Shown here: piece by piece, positions 1-4,933 of the stretch | Position numbering within the stretch: the stretch's first letter is position 1 | How the letters are laid out: each line of letters opens with the position of its first letter | Notes under the pieces: model-generated | Seen by the model: only the letters and a program-made list of their open reading frames with translations | What the model was told of the DNA's origin: nothing | Database searches by the model: none | Assembly (NCBI GenBank): GCA_964528155.1 | Contig: CAZGRL010000147.1 | Span: forward strand, 1 to 8,068 | DNA length: 8,068 bases | Reading direction: 5' to 3' | Origin: G001797105 sp964528155 | Lineage (GTDB): Bacteria; Chloroflexota; Anaerolineae; Anaerolineales; E44-bin32 | Position numbers and translations under genes: made by a program

Positions 1-18
1 TGTCGGCCGGGAAGCGAG

Positions 19-44
19 CGGCGGGCGCCGTCAGGCACCCGCCG
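19..44 (-). terminator. GC-rich hairpin after the collagen-like gene
   Basis: The arms at 19-29 and 34-44 pair over 11 positions with one G-T wobble and a four-base loop (30-33). The hairpin lies about 12 bases past the stop codon of the minus-strand collagen-like gene. Read on the minus strand it is followed by a pyrimidine-rich stretch without a real T run, so it is an imperfect intrinsic terminator. It could also act as an mRNA 3'-end stabiliser. Confidence 0.5.
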
Positions 45-55
45 TCATGGCTATG

Positions 56-778
56 CTATGCAGTTGTCGGTGGTCCCGGCGGTCCTTGCGGACCGGGGTC
101 GCCCGTTTCACCCTTCGGTCCCTGTGCGCCTTGCAGGCCGGGCTCGCCCCTGTCGCCCTTGGGGCCGGTAGCTCCCTGCGGTCCCTGTGGGCCTGGCTCG
201 CCTTTGGGCCCAGGCGGTCCCAGGGGGCCAGGCTCACCCGGCTCGCCCTTTGGCCCGGGCGGTCCCTGGGGGCCGGGCTCGCCCCGGTCGCCCTTGGAGC
301 CAGGTGGTCCTTGGGGCCCAGGCTCACCCGCCTCGCCCTTCTGCCCGGGCGGTCCTTGGGGTCCGGGCTCGCCCCGGTCGCCCTTCGATCCGGGCGGTCC
401 TTGGGATCCGGGCTCGCCCTTGTCCCCCTTGGCTCCTGGAGGCCCTTGAGGTCCGACCTCACCTTTCTCTCCCTTGGGTCCGGGCGGGCCTTGAGGGCCC
501 GTCTCGCCCTTCTGCCCAGGTGGTCCCTGGGTGCCGGGCTCGCCCCGCTCGCCTTGCGGCCCGGGCGGCCCCTGGAGGCCGGCATCACCCTTCTCGCCTT
601 GGGGGCCAGGTCGGCGCTTCAACGAGGCCAATTGTCGGGTGAGCTTGGCACCGAGCGCCTCAAGCGCCTCGAGGCGCTCGGCGGTGGATGGCTTTCGGGC
701 AACCGTGGGCTTGGCCTGCTTCTTGGCCGCCTTCGCCACCCTTTTCTTCACGGCTCTCTTCACTTCCTTCTTTGCCAT
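56..778 (-). CDS. Collagen-like triple-helical repeat protein with basic histone-like N-terminus
   Basis: The product has 240 residues. Residues 1-30 are Lys/Ala/Arg-rich (KKxxKxAxKK-type spacing, as in histone H1-like or phasin-like tails). Residues 32-54 form a Leu/Ala/Glu amphipathic stretch that could be a short coiled coil. Residues 58-237 are 60 consecutive Gly-X-Y triplets without a break, ending in TTA and the stop. No signal peptide, membrane segment or sorting motif is visible, so export by the general secretory route is not supported. Many triplets are GPP, GEP, GDR or KGE/KGD types; such charged pairs are known to stabilise bacterial collagens, which lack hydroxyproline. The ATG at 778 is preceded by a strong ribosome binding site (GGGGAGGA, positions 784-791 on the complement) five bases away. 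Inference: an intracellular, probably trimeric rod whose basic head could bind nucleic acid or another polyanion. The collagen-like call is very safe; the role is unknown. Glycine/proline-rich readings on the opposite strand are compositional shadows. Confidence 0.92.
   Translation of the reverse strand: MAKKEVKRAVKKRVAKAAKKQAKPTVARKPSTAERLEALEALGAKLTRQLASLKRRPGPQGEKGDAGLQGPPGPQGERGEPGTQGPPGQKGETGPQGPPGPKGEKGEVGPQGPPGAKGDKGEPGSQGPPGSKGDRGEPGPQGPPGQKGEAGEPGPQGPPGSKGDRGEPGPQGPPGPKGEPGEPGPLGPPGPKGEPGPQGPQGATGPKGDRGEPGLQGAQGPKGETGDPGPQGPPGPPTTA
68..607 (-). repeat. Gly-X-Y coding repeat with 45-base super-period
   Basis: This is the 180-residue triple-helix tract. Most of it is built from a five-triplet unit of the form GPQ-GPP-GxK-G(D/E)(R/K/x)-GEP, which gives a 45-base DNA period. 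Some units are four or six triplets long (for example the four-triplet units starting at triplets 9 and 43, and a six-triplet unit from triplet 47). The pattern indicates expansion by tandem duplication or slippage of a 45-base unit followed by point divergence. Confidence 0.85.
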
Positions 779-829
779 AGCGGTCCTCCCCGCCAGTGTG
801 GCTTCTCACGGTTCGTCGCGTCCATCTCT

Positions 830-858
830 ATGCTACAGCGGGAGCGCCTCGGATCCAA
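830..858 (-). promoter_or_regulatory. Possible promoter of the collagen-like gene
   Basis: On the minus strand TTGGAT (853-858) and TAGCAT (830-835) are separated by 17 bases and lie about 50 bases upstream of the ATG at 778. The -10 matches the sigma-70 consensus at 4 of 6 positions and the -35 at only 3 of 6, so this is a weak candidate chosen mainly for its spacing and position. Confidence 0.25.
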
Positions 859-985
859 TAGGGAAGAACGCGAGCGGTGTCCGGCGTCCCCAATCGCTGC
901 CCCTATCTCGCGCCGTCGAGAGGTAAGGCAGGGCCGATTTCCGACTGTGCCACACGTATTCCCCCTCGTGTTGCCCAGCACGTGC

Positions 986-1192
986 GCGGAGGCGAACCTG
1001 GTGATCGAGATCGACGGCGACTGCCATGTCCCGCCGGATCGGGCGAGCTATGACACAGAGCAGACCAAGTGGCTCGAGGAACGAGGCTACAAGGTGATTC
1101 GGTTCAGCGCGGGGCAGGTGGAGGACGATCTGGCGGGGGAGATGGAAGGGATACGGAAGGCGTGCGAAGCTGGAGCGGGAACTGGTTCATGA
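986..1192 (+). pseudogene. 5'-truncated DUF559 (Vsr/PD-(D/E)XK-like endonuclease family) fragment, copy 1
   Basis: The reading from 986 gives AEANLVIEIDGDCH, then a conserved LEERGYKVIRF block and a C-terminal helix, ending at the TGA at 1190-1192. This is the second half of a DUF559 domain: the LVIEIDGD..H core and the GY-VIR strand are present. The upstream half (the LTP..E..LW helix, the RRQHPI strand and the FIVDFY motif), which copy 2 of this window retains, is absent. The open frame continues leftwards into sequence antisense to the collagen-like gene, but that part has no DUF559 similarity. By hand it matches copy 3 at about 80 of the first 103 bases from the LV codon onward. No good start codon with a ribosome binding site sits at the fragment edge. 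Most likely a relic; an expressed short protein is not excluded. Confidence 0.7.
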
Positions 1193-1209
1193 GCAAGGGG
1201 CCAAGGATA

Positions 1210-1236
1210 TTGACATGTGTTGCTTGCTCTGATAAT
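1210..1236 (+). promoter_or_regulatory. Probable promoter of the AbrB/PIN toxin-antitoxin operon
   Basis: A perfect -35 box TTGACA (1210-1215) is followed by GATAAT (1231-1236, 5 of 6 matches to the -10 consensus). The spacing of 15 bases is short; TAATCT (1233-1238) with a 17-base spacer is the alternative -10. It lies 35-60 bases upstream of the antitoxin start and directly after the DUF559 fragment. The -10 box falls inside the nested palindrome at 1228-1256, so repression by steric block of RNA polymerase is expected. Confidence 0.6.
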
Positions 1237-1256
1237 CTGATCATCAGACGATCAGA
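1228..1256 (+). promoter_or_regulatory. Nested 29-bp palindromic operator of the toxin-antitoxin operon
   Basis: Four copies of one hexamer are arranged symmetrically about base 1242: TCTGAT at 1228-1233 and 1236-1241, then its reverse complement ATCAGA at 1243-1248 and 1251-1256. The inner pair makes a 13-bp perfect palindrome with a single central base; the outer pair is exactly symmetrical around the same centre. The site overlaps the probable -10 box and ends 15 bases before the antitoxin start codon. Autorepression by the antitoxin, alone or with the toxin, is the standard arrangement for such operons and the natural reading here. Confidence 0.7.
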
Positions 1257-1271
1257 AGTTCAGGAGGCGAC

Positions 1272-1547
1272 GTGACCCATTCATCGACCCTTACCCTGGG
1301 GCAGCGGGGAGTCCTCACCCTGCCCAAGTCCTTGCGCGAAGAATACTCTCTGAAGCCTGGCGATAGCCTCACGCTACTGGACCTTGACGGACTGTTTGTA
1401 TTGAGTCGGCGGTCCTCAATGATCGATGAGCTGTCTGCCCAAGTAGCCCGTTCGCTTGCCGAAGAAGGTGAGACACTGGAGAGCATGCTCAAGGTCCTGC
1501 GCGAACGGCGGGAAGGCTATGACGACCAAGCCCCGGATCTTCCTTGA
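1272..1547 (+). CDS. AbrB/MazE-type (SpoVT-AbrB fold) antitoxin, VapB-like
   Basis: The product has 91 residues. Residues 4-45 (STLTLGQRGVLTLPKSLREE, then the LKPGDSLTLLDLDG turn and an LFVLSRR strand) match the swapped-hairpin DNA-binding domain of AbrB-like antitoxins, including the G-x-(I/L)TLPK-x-(L/I)R signature. Residues 46-91 are charged and mostly helical, the usual toxin-wrapping tail. The start is GTG at 1272: AGGAGG (1262-1267) lies four bases upstream and no better in-frame start is present. It is the first gene of the operon, and its last 29 bases overlap the toxin gene, giving translational coupling. Expected roles are neutralising the PIN toxin and repressing the operon through the palindrome just upstream. 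Confidence 0.88.
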   Translation: MTHSSTLTLGQRGVLTLPKSLREEYSLKPGDSLTLLDLDGLFVLSRRSSMIDELSAQVARSLAEEGETLESMLKVLRERREGYDDQAPDLP

Positions 1548-1983
1548 CACCAGCACCATCTTTGCAGGGATCTGGTCCGAAACAGGGGGCGGGAGGATGC
1601 TGTTGAGACTGGGAGAAGCGGGTGCGATCGTCCTTCTCACCAGCCCTCTGGCCGTTGCTGAGCTCGAGGCGGCGTTTCGGGCGAAAGCGCCGCGCGCCTT
1701 GGGCACACTCGCACTTATCTTCGACAGGGCCAGAGTCGAGGTGACCGGTCATCCATCTGGCGATCTCCGCACGCGGGCAGACAGGCTCGTGATCGACGCA
1801 GGAGACGCTCAGATCCTGGCATCAGCCTGGGAAGAGAATGTCGACTTCTTCGTGTCGCTGGACCGGAAGCACTTCGTCGACAACCAGCAGCTTGTGGAAG
1901 ATGTTCCGTTCCGGGTAGGGACGCTGGGTGATTGCCTGGCTTGGATCCGGGACACGTTGCGCGATCTCGACGATCGTGCGTAG
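1519..1983 (+). CDS. PIN-domain ribonuclease toxin, VapC-like
   Basis: The product has 154 residues when started at the ATG at 1519, which has GGGAAGG just upstream and yields the family-typical opening MTTKPRIFLDTSTIFAG. An earlier in-frame start at 1456 would add residues unlike any PIN N-terminus and bury the start deep in the antitoxin gene. The four acidic residues of a PIN active site are visible: D10 (FLDTS), E48 (VAELE), D96 (DAGDAQIL) and D115 (VSLDRKHF). PIN toxins are Mg2+-dependent endoribonucleases that cleave tRNA or rRNA; the target here cannot be told from sequence. The gene overlaps the antitoxin by 29 bases in another frame. All catalytic positions are intact, so the toxin is probably functional. 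Confidence 0.88.
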   Translation: MTTKPRIFLDTSTIFAGIWSETGGGRMLLRLGEAGAIVLLTSPLAVAELEAAFRAKAPRALGTLALIFDRARVEVTGHPSGDLRTRADRLVIDAGDAQILASAWEENVDFFVSLDRKHFVDNQQLVEDVPFRVGTLGDCLAWIRDTLRDLDDRA

Positions 1984-2135
1984 GCGTCGGTGGATACCCT
2001 CAAGTTCGGTTAGTCGACCCCTTGTGATCATGGTCGGAGGATGATCTCTGCTTGCCATCAGAAATACCAGGTCCGTCTCGCGATTATTGGGGTAATTCGT
2101 GTGCAAGAGGTCTGATCTTGGTAGTGAACGCTGTC

Positions 2136-2163
2136 TTGAAGGCCTAGACAACTATGCTTTAAT
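2136..2163 (+). promoter_or_regulatory. Possible promoter for the bactofilin-like gene
   Basis: TTGAAG (2136-2141, 4 of 6 to consensus) and TTTAAT (2158-2163, 5 of 6) are separated by 16 bases. Transcription would begin near 2170, immediately before the palindrome at 2175-2191, and would give a leader of roughly 240 bases. No better-placed promoter was seen closer to the gene. Confidence 0.35.
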
Positions 2164-2174
2164 GTGGCACCATT

Positions 2175-2191
2175 GCGCATCTCAGATGCGC
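2175..2191. promoter_or_regulatory. 17-bp perfect palindrome, operator-like
   Basis: The arms GCGCATCT (2175-2182) and AGATGCGC (2184-2191) are perfect reverse complements around one central base. The site lies just downstream of the possible -10 box at 2158-2163, where a bound repressor would block transcription. As RNA it could form a 7-bp stem with a three-base loop, but no T run follows, so it is not a terminator. Confidence 0.45.
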
Positions 2192-2194
2192 CTT

Positions 2195-2220
2195 GGCCTG
2201 CGCTTTCCACGTGGAAGGCC
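2195..2220. promoter_or_regulatory. Palindrome TTCCACGTGGAA inside a larger inverted repeat
   Basis: TTCCACGTGGAA (2205-2216) is a perfect 12-bp palindrome. It lies inside a wider inverted repeat whose outer arms are GGCCT (2195-2199) and AGGCC (2216-2220). It may be a second operator or a hairpin in the long mRNA leader of the bactofilin-like gene. Confidence 0.35.
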
Positions 2221-2413
2221 CGATCCGTATTTATCCCGGTAGCGACCGAGCCTGTATCTCCCGCAATCCAAGTGATTGTCGTCTCGAACCTTAGGTCGTG
2301 ATCCCAATCGAGAAGGGACCCTGAATATCGGTTGTCTCCCCGTAGTAGCTGCTCGATCGATGTAAGGCCCCACCGGACCTGCTGAGAATCAAACATGAGG
2401 AGGCAGAATTAAC

Positions 2414-3736
2414 ATGAACACGACATGGAAGGCCGCGTTGCGGCGGATCTTGGTTTTCGCCATTTTGCTGGCAGGTTTGTTCGGCATGGCGAGTTCCGCG
2501 CAAGCCTTCGAGATCAATGAGAAGGGTGTCATCCCCGAAGGCGAAGTCATCGATGATGATGTTCTCATTACAGGTAACAACGTTGTGATCGATGGGACAG
2601 TCAATGGAGATGTTTTCGCATTCGGTTCGATTGTGACTCTCAATGGCGTCATCAATGGAAGCATGTTCGCCGGAGCGCAGAACGTAGTGGTGAATGGGGA
2701 AGTCACAGGCAGCCTATTCGTCGGCGCGTCGGCGCTCGACCTTGGCTCAGACGCCATCATTGGCCGCAACGTCCTATTCGGCGGGTTCAGCATGAGTGCA
2801 GCGCAGGGATCCAGCGTCGGGCGTGACGTGCTTGGCGCTGGTTACCAGACAATGCTCTCGGGTGAGGTCGAACGCGACGTCAAGGTTTCCGTCGCGGCGC
2901 TTGAACTGGCAGGAACCGTGGGGAGGAATGTGGAGGCCACGGTTGAAGGTCCTGGCGGCGCAGGTCGGACGCCCACCTTCTTCGGCCCTCCCGGAGCGCC
3001 TCCCATGATCGCACCGGGAATTCGCGTTTCGAGTGACGCCGAAATCGGGGGGGAGCTCAGCTACACCAGTTCGGTGGCACAGCCTGCCAGCATCAGTGCT
3101 GCACCGGAAGGAGGCATTGTCTATTCAACGCCCCAACCCGGAGAGGCCGGCCAACCAGCGGAGCCCCGAAGTGTTGATGTCGGTGTTCTTGGTTGGATCC
3201 TGGATCGTGTCCGGACTCTGGTCACATTGCTCCTGCTGGGTGGACTGGCCCTGTGGTTGTTGCCTGATCTATTCAATCAATTGGTGGAGAAGGCGCGCAG
3301 CCAACCGGCACCGGCGACCGGTTGGGGGTTGGTGACGGTGATCGTAGGGTACATCGGCGCCGGGCTTGTTGCCCTGGTGATCCTGGCAATCGGGATTCTC
3401 TTTAGCGTGATCACCCTCGGTGGCCTTTCAGGCACGATCTTCGGCGTTGGGTTCTCCGGCCTGGCGATCGTGGTCGCCGTCTTCAACCTTTTGGTCCAGT
3501 ATGGAAGCAAAGTGGTGATCGCTTTCTTGGGCGGCCGCTGGATCCTGGAAAAACTGACCCCCCAATACGCCGAGAACAAGGCCTTGGCGCTGGTATTGGG
3601 TGTGGTTCTCTATGTACTACTGCGCGCAGTGCCGATCTTCGGATGGTTGCTCTCTGTGTTCGTGACGTTGCTCGGCCTGGGCGCAATGTTGCTGCTATAC
3701 CGTGAGCGGCGTGCATTGGCTGTCGCAGAGGTATGA
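2414..3736 (+). CDS. Exported bactofilin-like (polymer-forming cytoskeletal) protein with multi-helix membrane tail
   Basis: The product has 440 residues. Residues 1-31 are a signal peptide: positively charged start, hydrophobic core (about 12-25), then ASSAQA with likely cleavage after A31. Residues about 38-180 are a right-handed beta-helix of bactofilin type, with short rungs such as NVVIDGTVNGDV, IVTLNGVINGSM and NVVVNGEVTGSL in which G, N and small hydrophobics recur at fixed spacing. Residues about 180-255 form a Pro/Gly/Ala-rich linker. From about residue 262 to 430 there are four or more hydrophobic segments separated by short loops, ending in a basic YRERR tail. The ATG at 2414 has GAGGAGG ten bases upstream. 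Classical bactofilins are short cytosolic polymers. This form would present the beta-helix outside the membrane and anchor it C-terminally, an architecture also seen in hypothetical proteins labelled polymer-forming cytoskeletal. A role in envelope organisation is an inference. It stands alone and is followed by an intrinsic terminator. Confidence 0.85.
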   Translation: MNTTWKAALRRILVFAILLAGLFGMASSAQAFEINEKGVIPEGEVIDDDVLITGNNVVIDGTVNGDVFAFGSIVTLNGVINGSMFAGAQNVVVNGEVTGSLFVGASALDLGSDAIIGRNVLFGGFSMSAAQGSSVGRDVLGAGYQTMLSGEVERDVKVSVAALELAGTVGRNVEATVEGPGGAGRTPTFFGPPGAPPMIAPGIRVSSDAEIGGELSYTSSVAQPASISAAPEGGIVYSTPQPGEAGQPAEPRSVDVGVLGWILDRVRTLVTLLLLGGLALWLLPDLFNQLVEKARSQPAPATGWGLVTVIVGYIGAGLVALVILAIGILFSVITLGGLSGTIFGVGFSGLAIVVAVFNLLVQYGSKVVIAFLGGRWILEKLTPQYAENKALALVLGVVLYVLLRAVPIFGWLLSVFVTLLGLGAMLLLYRERRALAVAEV

Positions 3737-3788
3737 CGTGCGAGTGCGGGCAACTCTTGCCCTCAAGTAATCGCGTATAGCGCATCGC

Positions 3789-3804
3789 TTGAGCGTGCGC
3801 TCAA
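3789..3804. promoter_or_regulatory. Inverted repeat TTGAGCG-TG-CGCTCAA
   Basis: Perfect 7-bp arms around two central bases, about 50 bases past the bactofilin-like stop codon. It shares the core TGAGCG-N2-CGCTCA with the palindrome at 3965-3978. The size and two-base centre are typical of dimeric repressor operators (for example TetR-type), but no regulator gene is nearby. Confidence 0.45.
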
Positions 3805-3864
3805 ACGGCGCGGGATCCGGGCGAGTGCAGTCAGACTCGGCAAACTGTTCGTTTAGTATTGAGG

Positions 3865-3895
3865 AGCCCTGGCAATAAGCCAGGGTTCTTTGTTT
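3865..3895 (+). terminator. Rho-independent terminator of the bactofilin-like gene
   Basis: The arms CCCTGGC (3867-3873) and GCCAGGG (3879-3885) pair perfectly, with extension by an A-T and a G-T pair at the base. The loop is AATAA and the tail TTCTTTGTTT is T-rich. It lies about 130 bases after the stop at 3736. This is the clearest terminator in the window. Confidence 0.85.
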
Positions 3896-3964
3896 GTGTC
3901 TTCGTCAATCGTGGCAATTGAATGTGCTTCCTCAGTTGCATCGAGGCGCGACTCTCCCCTCGAG

Positions 3965-3978
3965 TGAGCGCGCGCTCA
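3965..3978. promoter_or_regulatory. Perfect 14-bp palindrome TGAGCGCGCGCTCA
   Basis: Self-complementary over 14 bases and sharing the TGAGCG-N2-CGCTCA core with the element at 3790-3803. The next base is A in both. It lies upstream of the DUF559 gene, on the other side of the terminator. The rest of the 3737-4087 gap shows no gene. Confidence 0.45.
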
Positions 3979-4138
3979 ATAGAGACCGCTGAAAGGCTTG
4001 CCAGAAGAGCCGGGTGCAGCAGCCTAGGTGGGGACAATGGGATAACTCCTCCCGTGTCAACAGCGCTCCCAGGGGACACCCAAGCCCATTCTTGAACGCC
4101 CGCGCCACTTCCGCCACCCCCTGACGCCGAAGGAGGCG

Positions 4139-4438
4139 ATGGTCTGGCAGGTTGTGAGAGGACGCCAGCTCGGGTTCAAGATCCGTCGCCAGCATCCGAT
4201 CGACCGGTTCATCGTCGACTTCTATTGGGCTGAGGCGAGGCTGGTGATCGAGATCGATGGCGATAGCCATACGCCGCCGGATCAAGCGGATTACGACGCG
4301 GCGCGGACAAGGTGGCTCGAGGAGCGGGGATACCGGGTGATCCGACCTGCGGCGGCGCAGCAGGTGGAGGAGGATCTAGCAGGGGTAGTGGAAAAAATTA
4401 GGAACGCGTGCGAAGAGGCAGCGGGCGGGAAGGACTGA
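4139..4438 (+). CDS. DUF559 endonuclease-like protein, copy 2, probably with a damaged 5' end
   Basis: From the only ordinary in-frame start (ATG 4139) the product has 99 residues. DUF559 similarity begins earlier: in the same frame, codons from about 4088 read ILERPRHFRHPLTPKEAMVW, the expected first helix of the family. That frame has a stop at 4043-4045 and no ATG, GTG or TTG before 4139, so the native start has been lost or a frameshift separates it. The core is present: GFKIRRQHPI, then FIVDFYWAEARLVIEIDGDSH and WLEERGYRVIR, followed by a C-terminal helix. DUF559 proteins are small, Vsr-like members of the PD-(D/E)XK nuclease group; the conserved Asp of VDF and the E-x-D-G of VIEIDG are the likely metal-site residues. 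No ribosome binding site is evident for ATG 4139. It may be a recent pseudogene or may use a non-canonical start. It is the most complete of three copies here and converges on the HEPN-like gene. Confidence 0.7.
   Translation: MVWQVVRGRQLGFKIRRQHPIDRFIVDFYWAEARLVIEIDGDSHTPPDQADYDAARTRWLEERGYRVIRPAAAQQVEEDLAGVVEKIRNACEEAAGGKD
4241..4438 (+). repeat. Direct repeat, left copy (DUF559 3' half)
   Basis: This is the 3' half of DUF559 copy 2. By hand alignment it matches 5615-5809 at 92 of the first 103 bases; similarity then falls and one codon differs in length. A third, more diverged copy is at 998-1192. All three are in the same orientation, and this one and 5615-5809 bracket the HEPN/MNT module. 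Confidence 0.75.
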
Positions 4439-4473
4439 GAGGTTGGAGTCAATCTGCCGGCATAGAACTTGAC

Positions 4474-4499
4474 AGGTGCGCACCTAGGGGGTCTAGACC
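4474..4499. terminator. Two adjacent palindromes between convergent genes
   Basis: AGGTGCGCACCT (4474-4485) and GGTCTAGACC (4490-4499) are perfect palindromes lying between the convergent DUF559 and HEPN-like genes; the second overlaps the stop codon of the HEPN-like gene. The position suggests a bidirectional transcription end, but there are no T runs and the short hairpins have little loop. Confidence 0.3.
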
Positions 4500-4933
4500 A
4501 ACTCAGGATGCTTGTCGCGGAGCCAACGCTCGACTTGTGATCTGAAACCAGTTGCTTCGGCCACGAGCTCGTCCGCTTCCGAATCAGAGACCTCTCCGCC
4601 TCTGTCGTAGGTCCCTATCTTCCGCTTCACCCGGCAACTCTCGAAGTACGTCGCCGTTTGTGAATGCTCCTTTCCCATGAAGTCCGGAAGCACCTGGAAC
4701 GTCACCCAATGGTGGCCAGACCCGTGCGTCTCGTACCCGGAACTAAGCATCGGGATTGTTGCCAGGCTGAGCGCGGCATCGTATGCGATCAGGAAACGCC
4801 GGTCGGCTGACAATCCCCTAACCACGGCGTCGGCAAGGTCGCGATCTGCCAACCTGATCAACTGAAGGATGTCCGCACGATTGGCTTCACGATGCCTCAG
4901 CTGGCCTTCGGCCAGCAAGCTCTCGAAGCTCAT
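4493..4933 (-). CDS. HEPN-domain-like protein, probable toxin of an MNT/HEPN module
   Basis: The product has 146 residues from ATG 4933; GTG 4939 is possible but lies too close to the ribosome binding site (GGGGGTGA ends two bases before ATG 4933). Predicted helices throughout, a mid-protein helix (about residues 47-66) typical of the HEPN bundle, and near the end a basic motif R101-V-K-R104-K-I-G-T-Y109-D, then a final helix ending RWL. HEPN ribonucleases carry an R-x4-6-H motif; here the His position is Tyr, a variant seen in related families with R-x-KRN-x3-Y. The gene follows the winged-helix/MNT gene and overlaps it by 47 bases, a coupled antitoxin-toxin order. In the studied HepT/MntA pairs the nucleotidyltransferase AMPylates the HEPN RNase near its active site to silence it. 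With the substituted residue, catalytic activity here is uncertain. Confidence 0.75.
   Translation of the reverse strand: MSFESLLAEGQLRHREANRADILQLIRLADRDLADAVVRGLSADRRFLIAYDAALSLATIPMLSSGYETHGSGHHWVTFQVLPDFMGKEHSQTATYFESCRVKRKIGTYDRGGEVSDSEADELVAEATGFRSQVERWLRDKHPELV

Larger units (their letters stand above)
1984..2413. other. 430-base non-coding region upstream of the bactofilin-like gene
   Basis: No convincing gene is found on either strand; the open frames here lack coding character or ribosome binding sites. The region holds a possible promoter (2136-2163), two palindromes (2175-2191 and 2205-2216) and, at its right end, the ribosome binding site of the next gene (GAGGAGG, 2397-2403). 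There is no obvious intrinsic terminator after the toxin gene. Confidence 0.6.

Noticed and set aside
159..449. Plus-strand Gly-Pro-rich reading resembling another collagen
   Set aside because: The codons for Gly and Pro are reverse complements of each other, so any Gly-Pro repeat gives a mock collagen on the other strand. Only the minus strand has perfect Gly-X-Y, a non-repetitive head and a ribosome binding site.
68..607. CRISPR-like repeat array
   Set aside because: The repeats are contiguous, codon-phased and have no unique spacers of constant length.
47..985. Long plus-strand open frame through the collagen-like gene that joins the DUF559 fragment
   Set aside because: It is the antisense of the GC-rich Gly-X-Y tract, which avoids stops in several frames. 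The DUF559 similarity begins only at about 986, and there is no plausible start or family match in the left part.
1822..2151. Minus-strand frame antisense to the end of the PIN toxin gene
   Set aside because: It overlaps a well-supported gene over half its length, has no ribosome binding site and matches no recognised family.
3748..3762. Hairpin GGGCAA-CTC-TTGCCC just after the bactofilin-like stop codon as terminator
   Set aside because: The stem has six pairs and no T run follows; the hairpin at 3865-3895 is far better.
4469..4497. TTGACA at 4469-4474 as a promoter
   Set aside because: No acceptable -10 lies at 15-19 bases, and it would read into the 3' end of the convergent HEPN-like gene.
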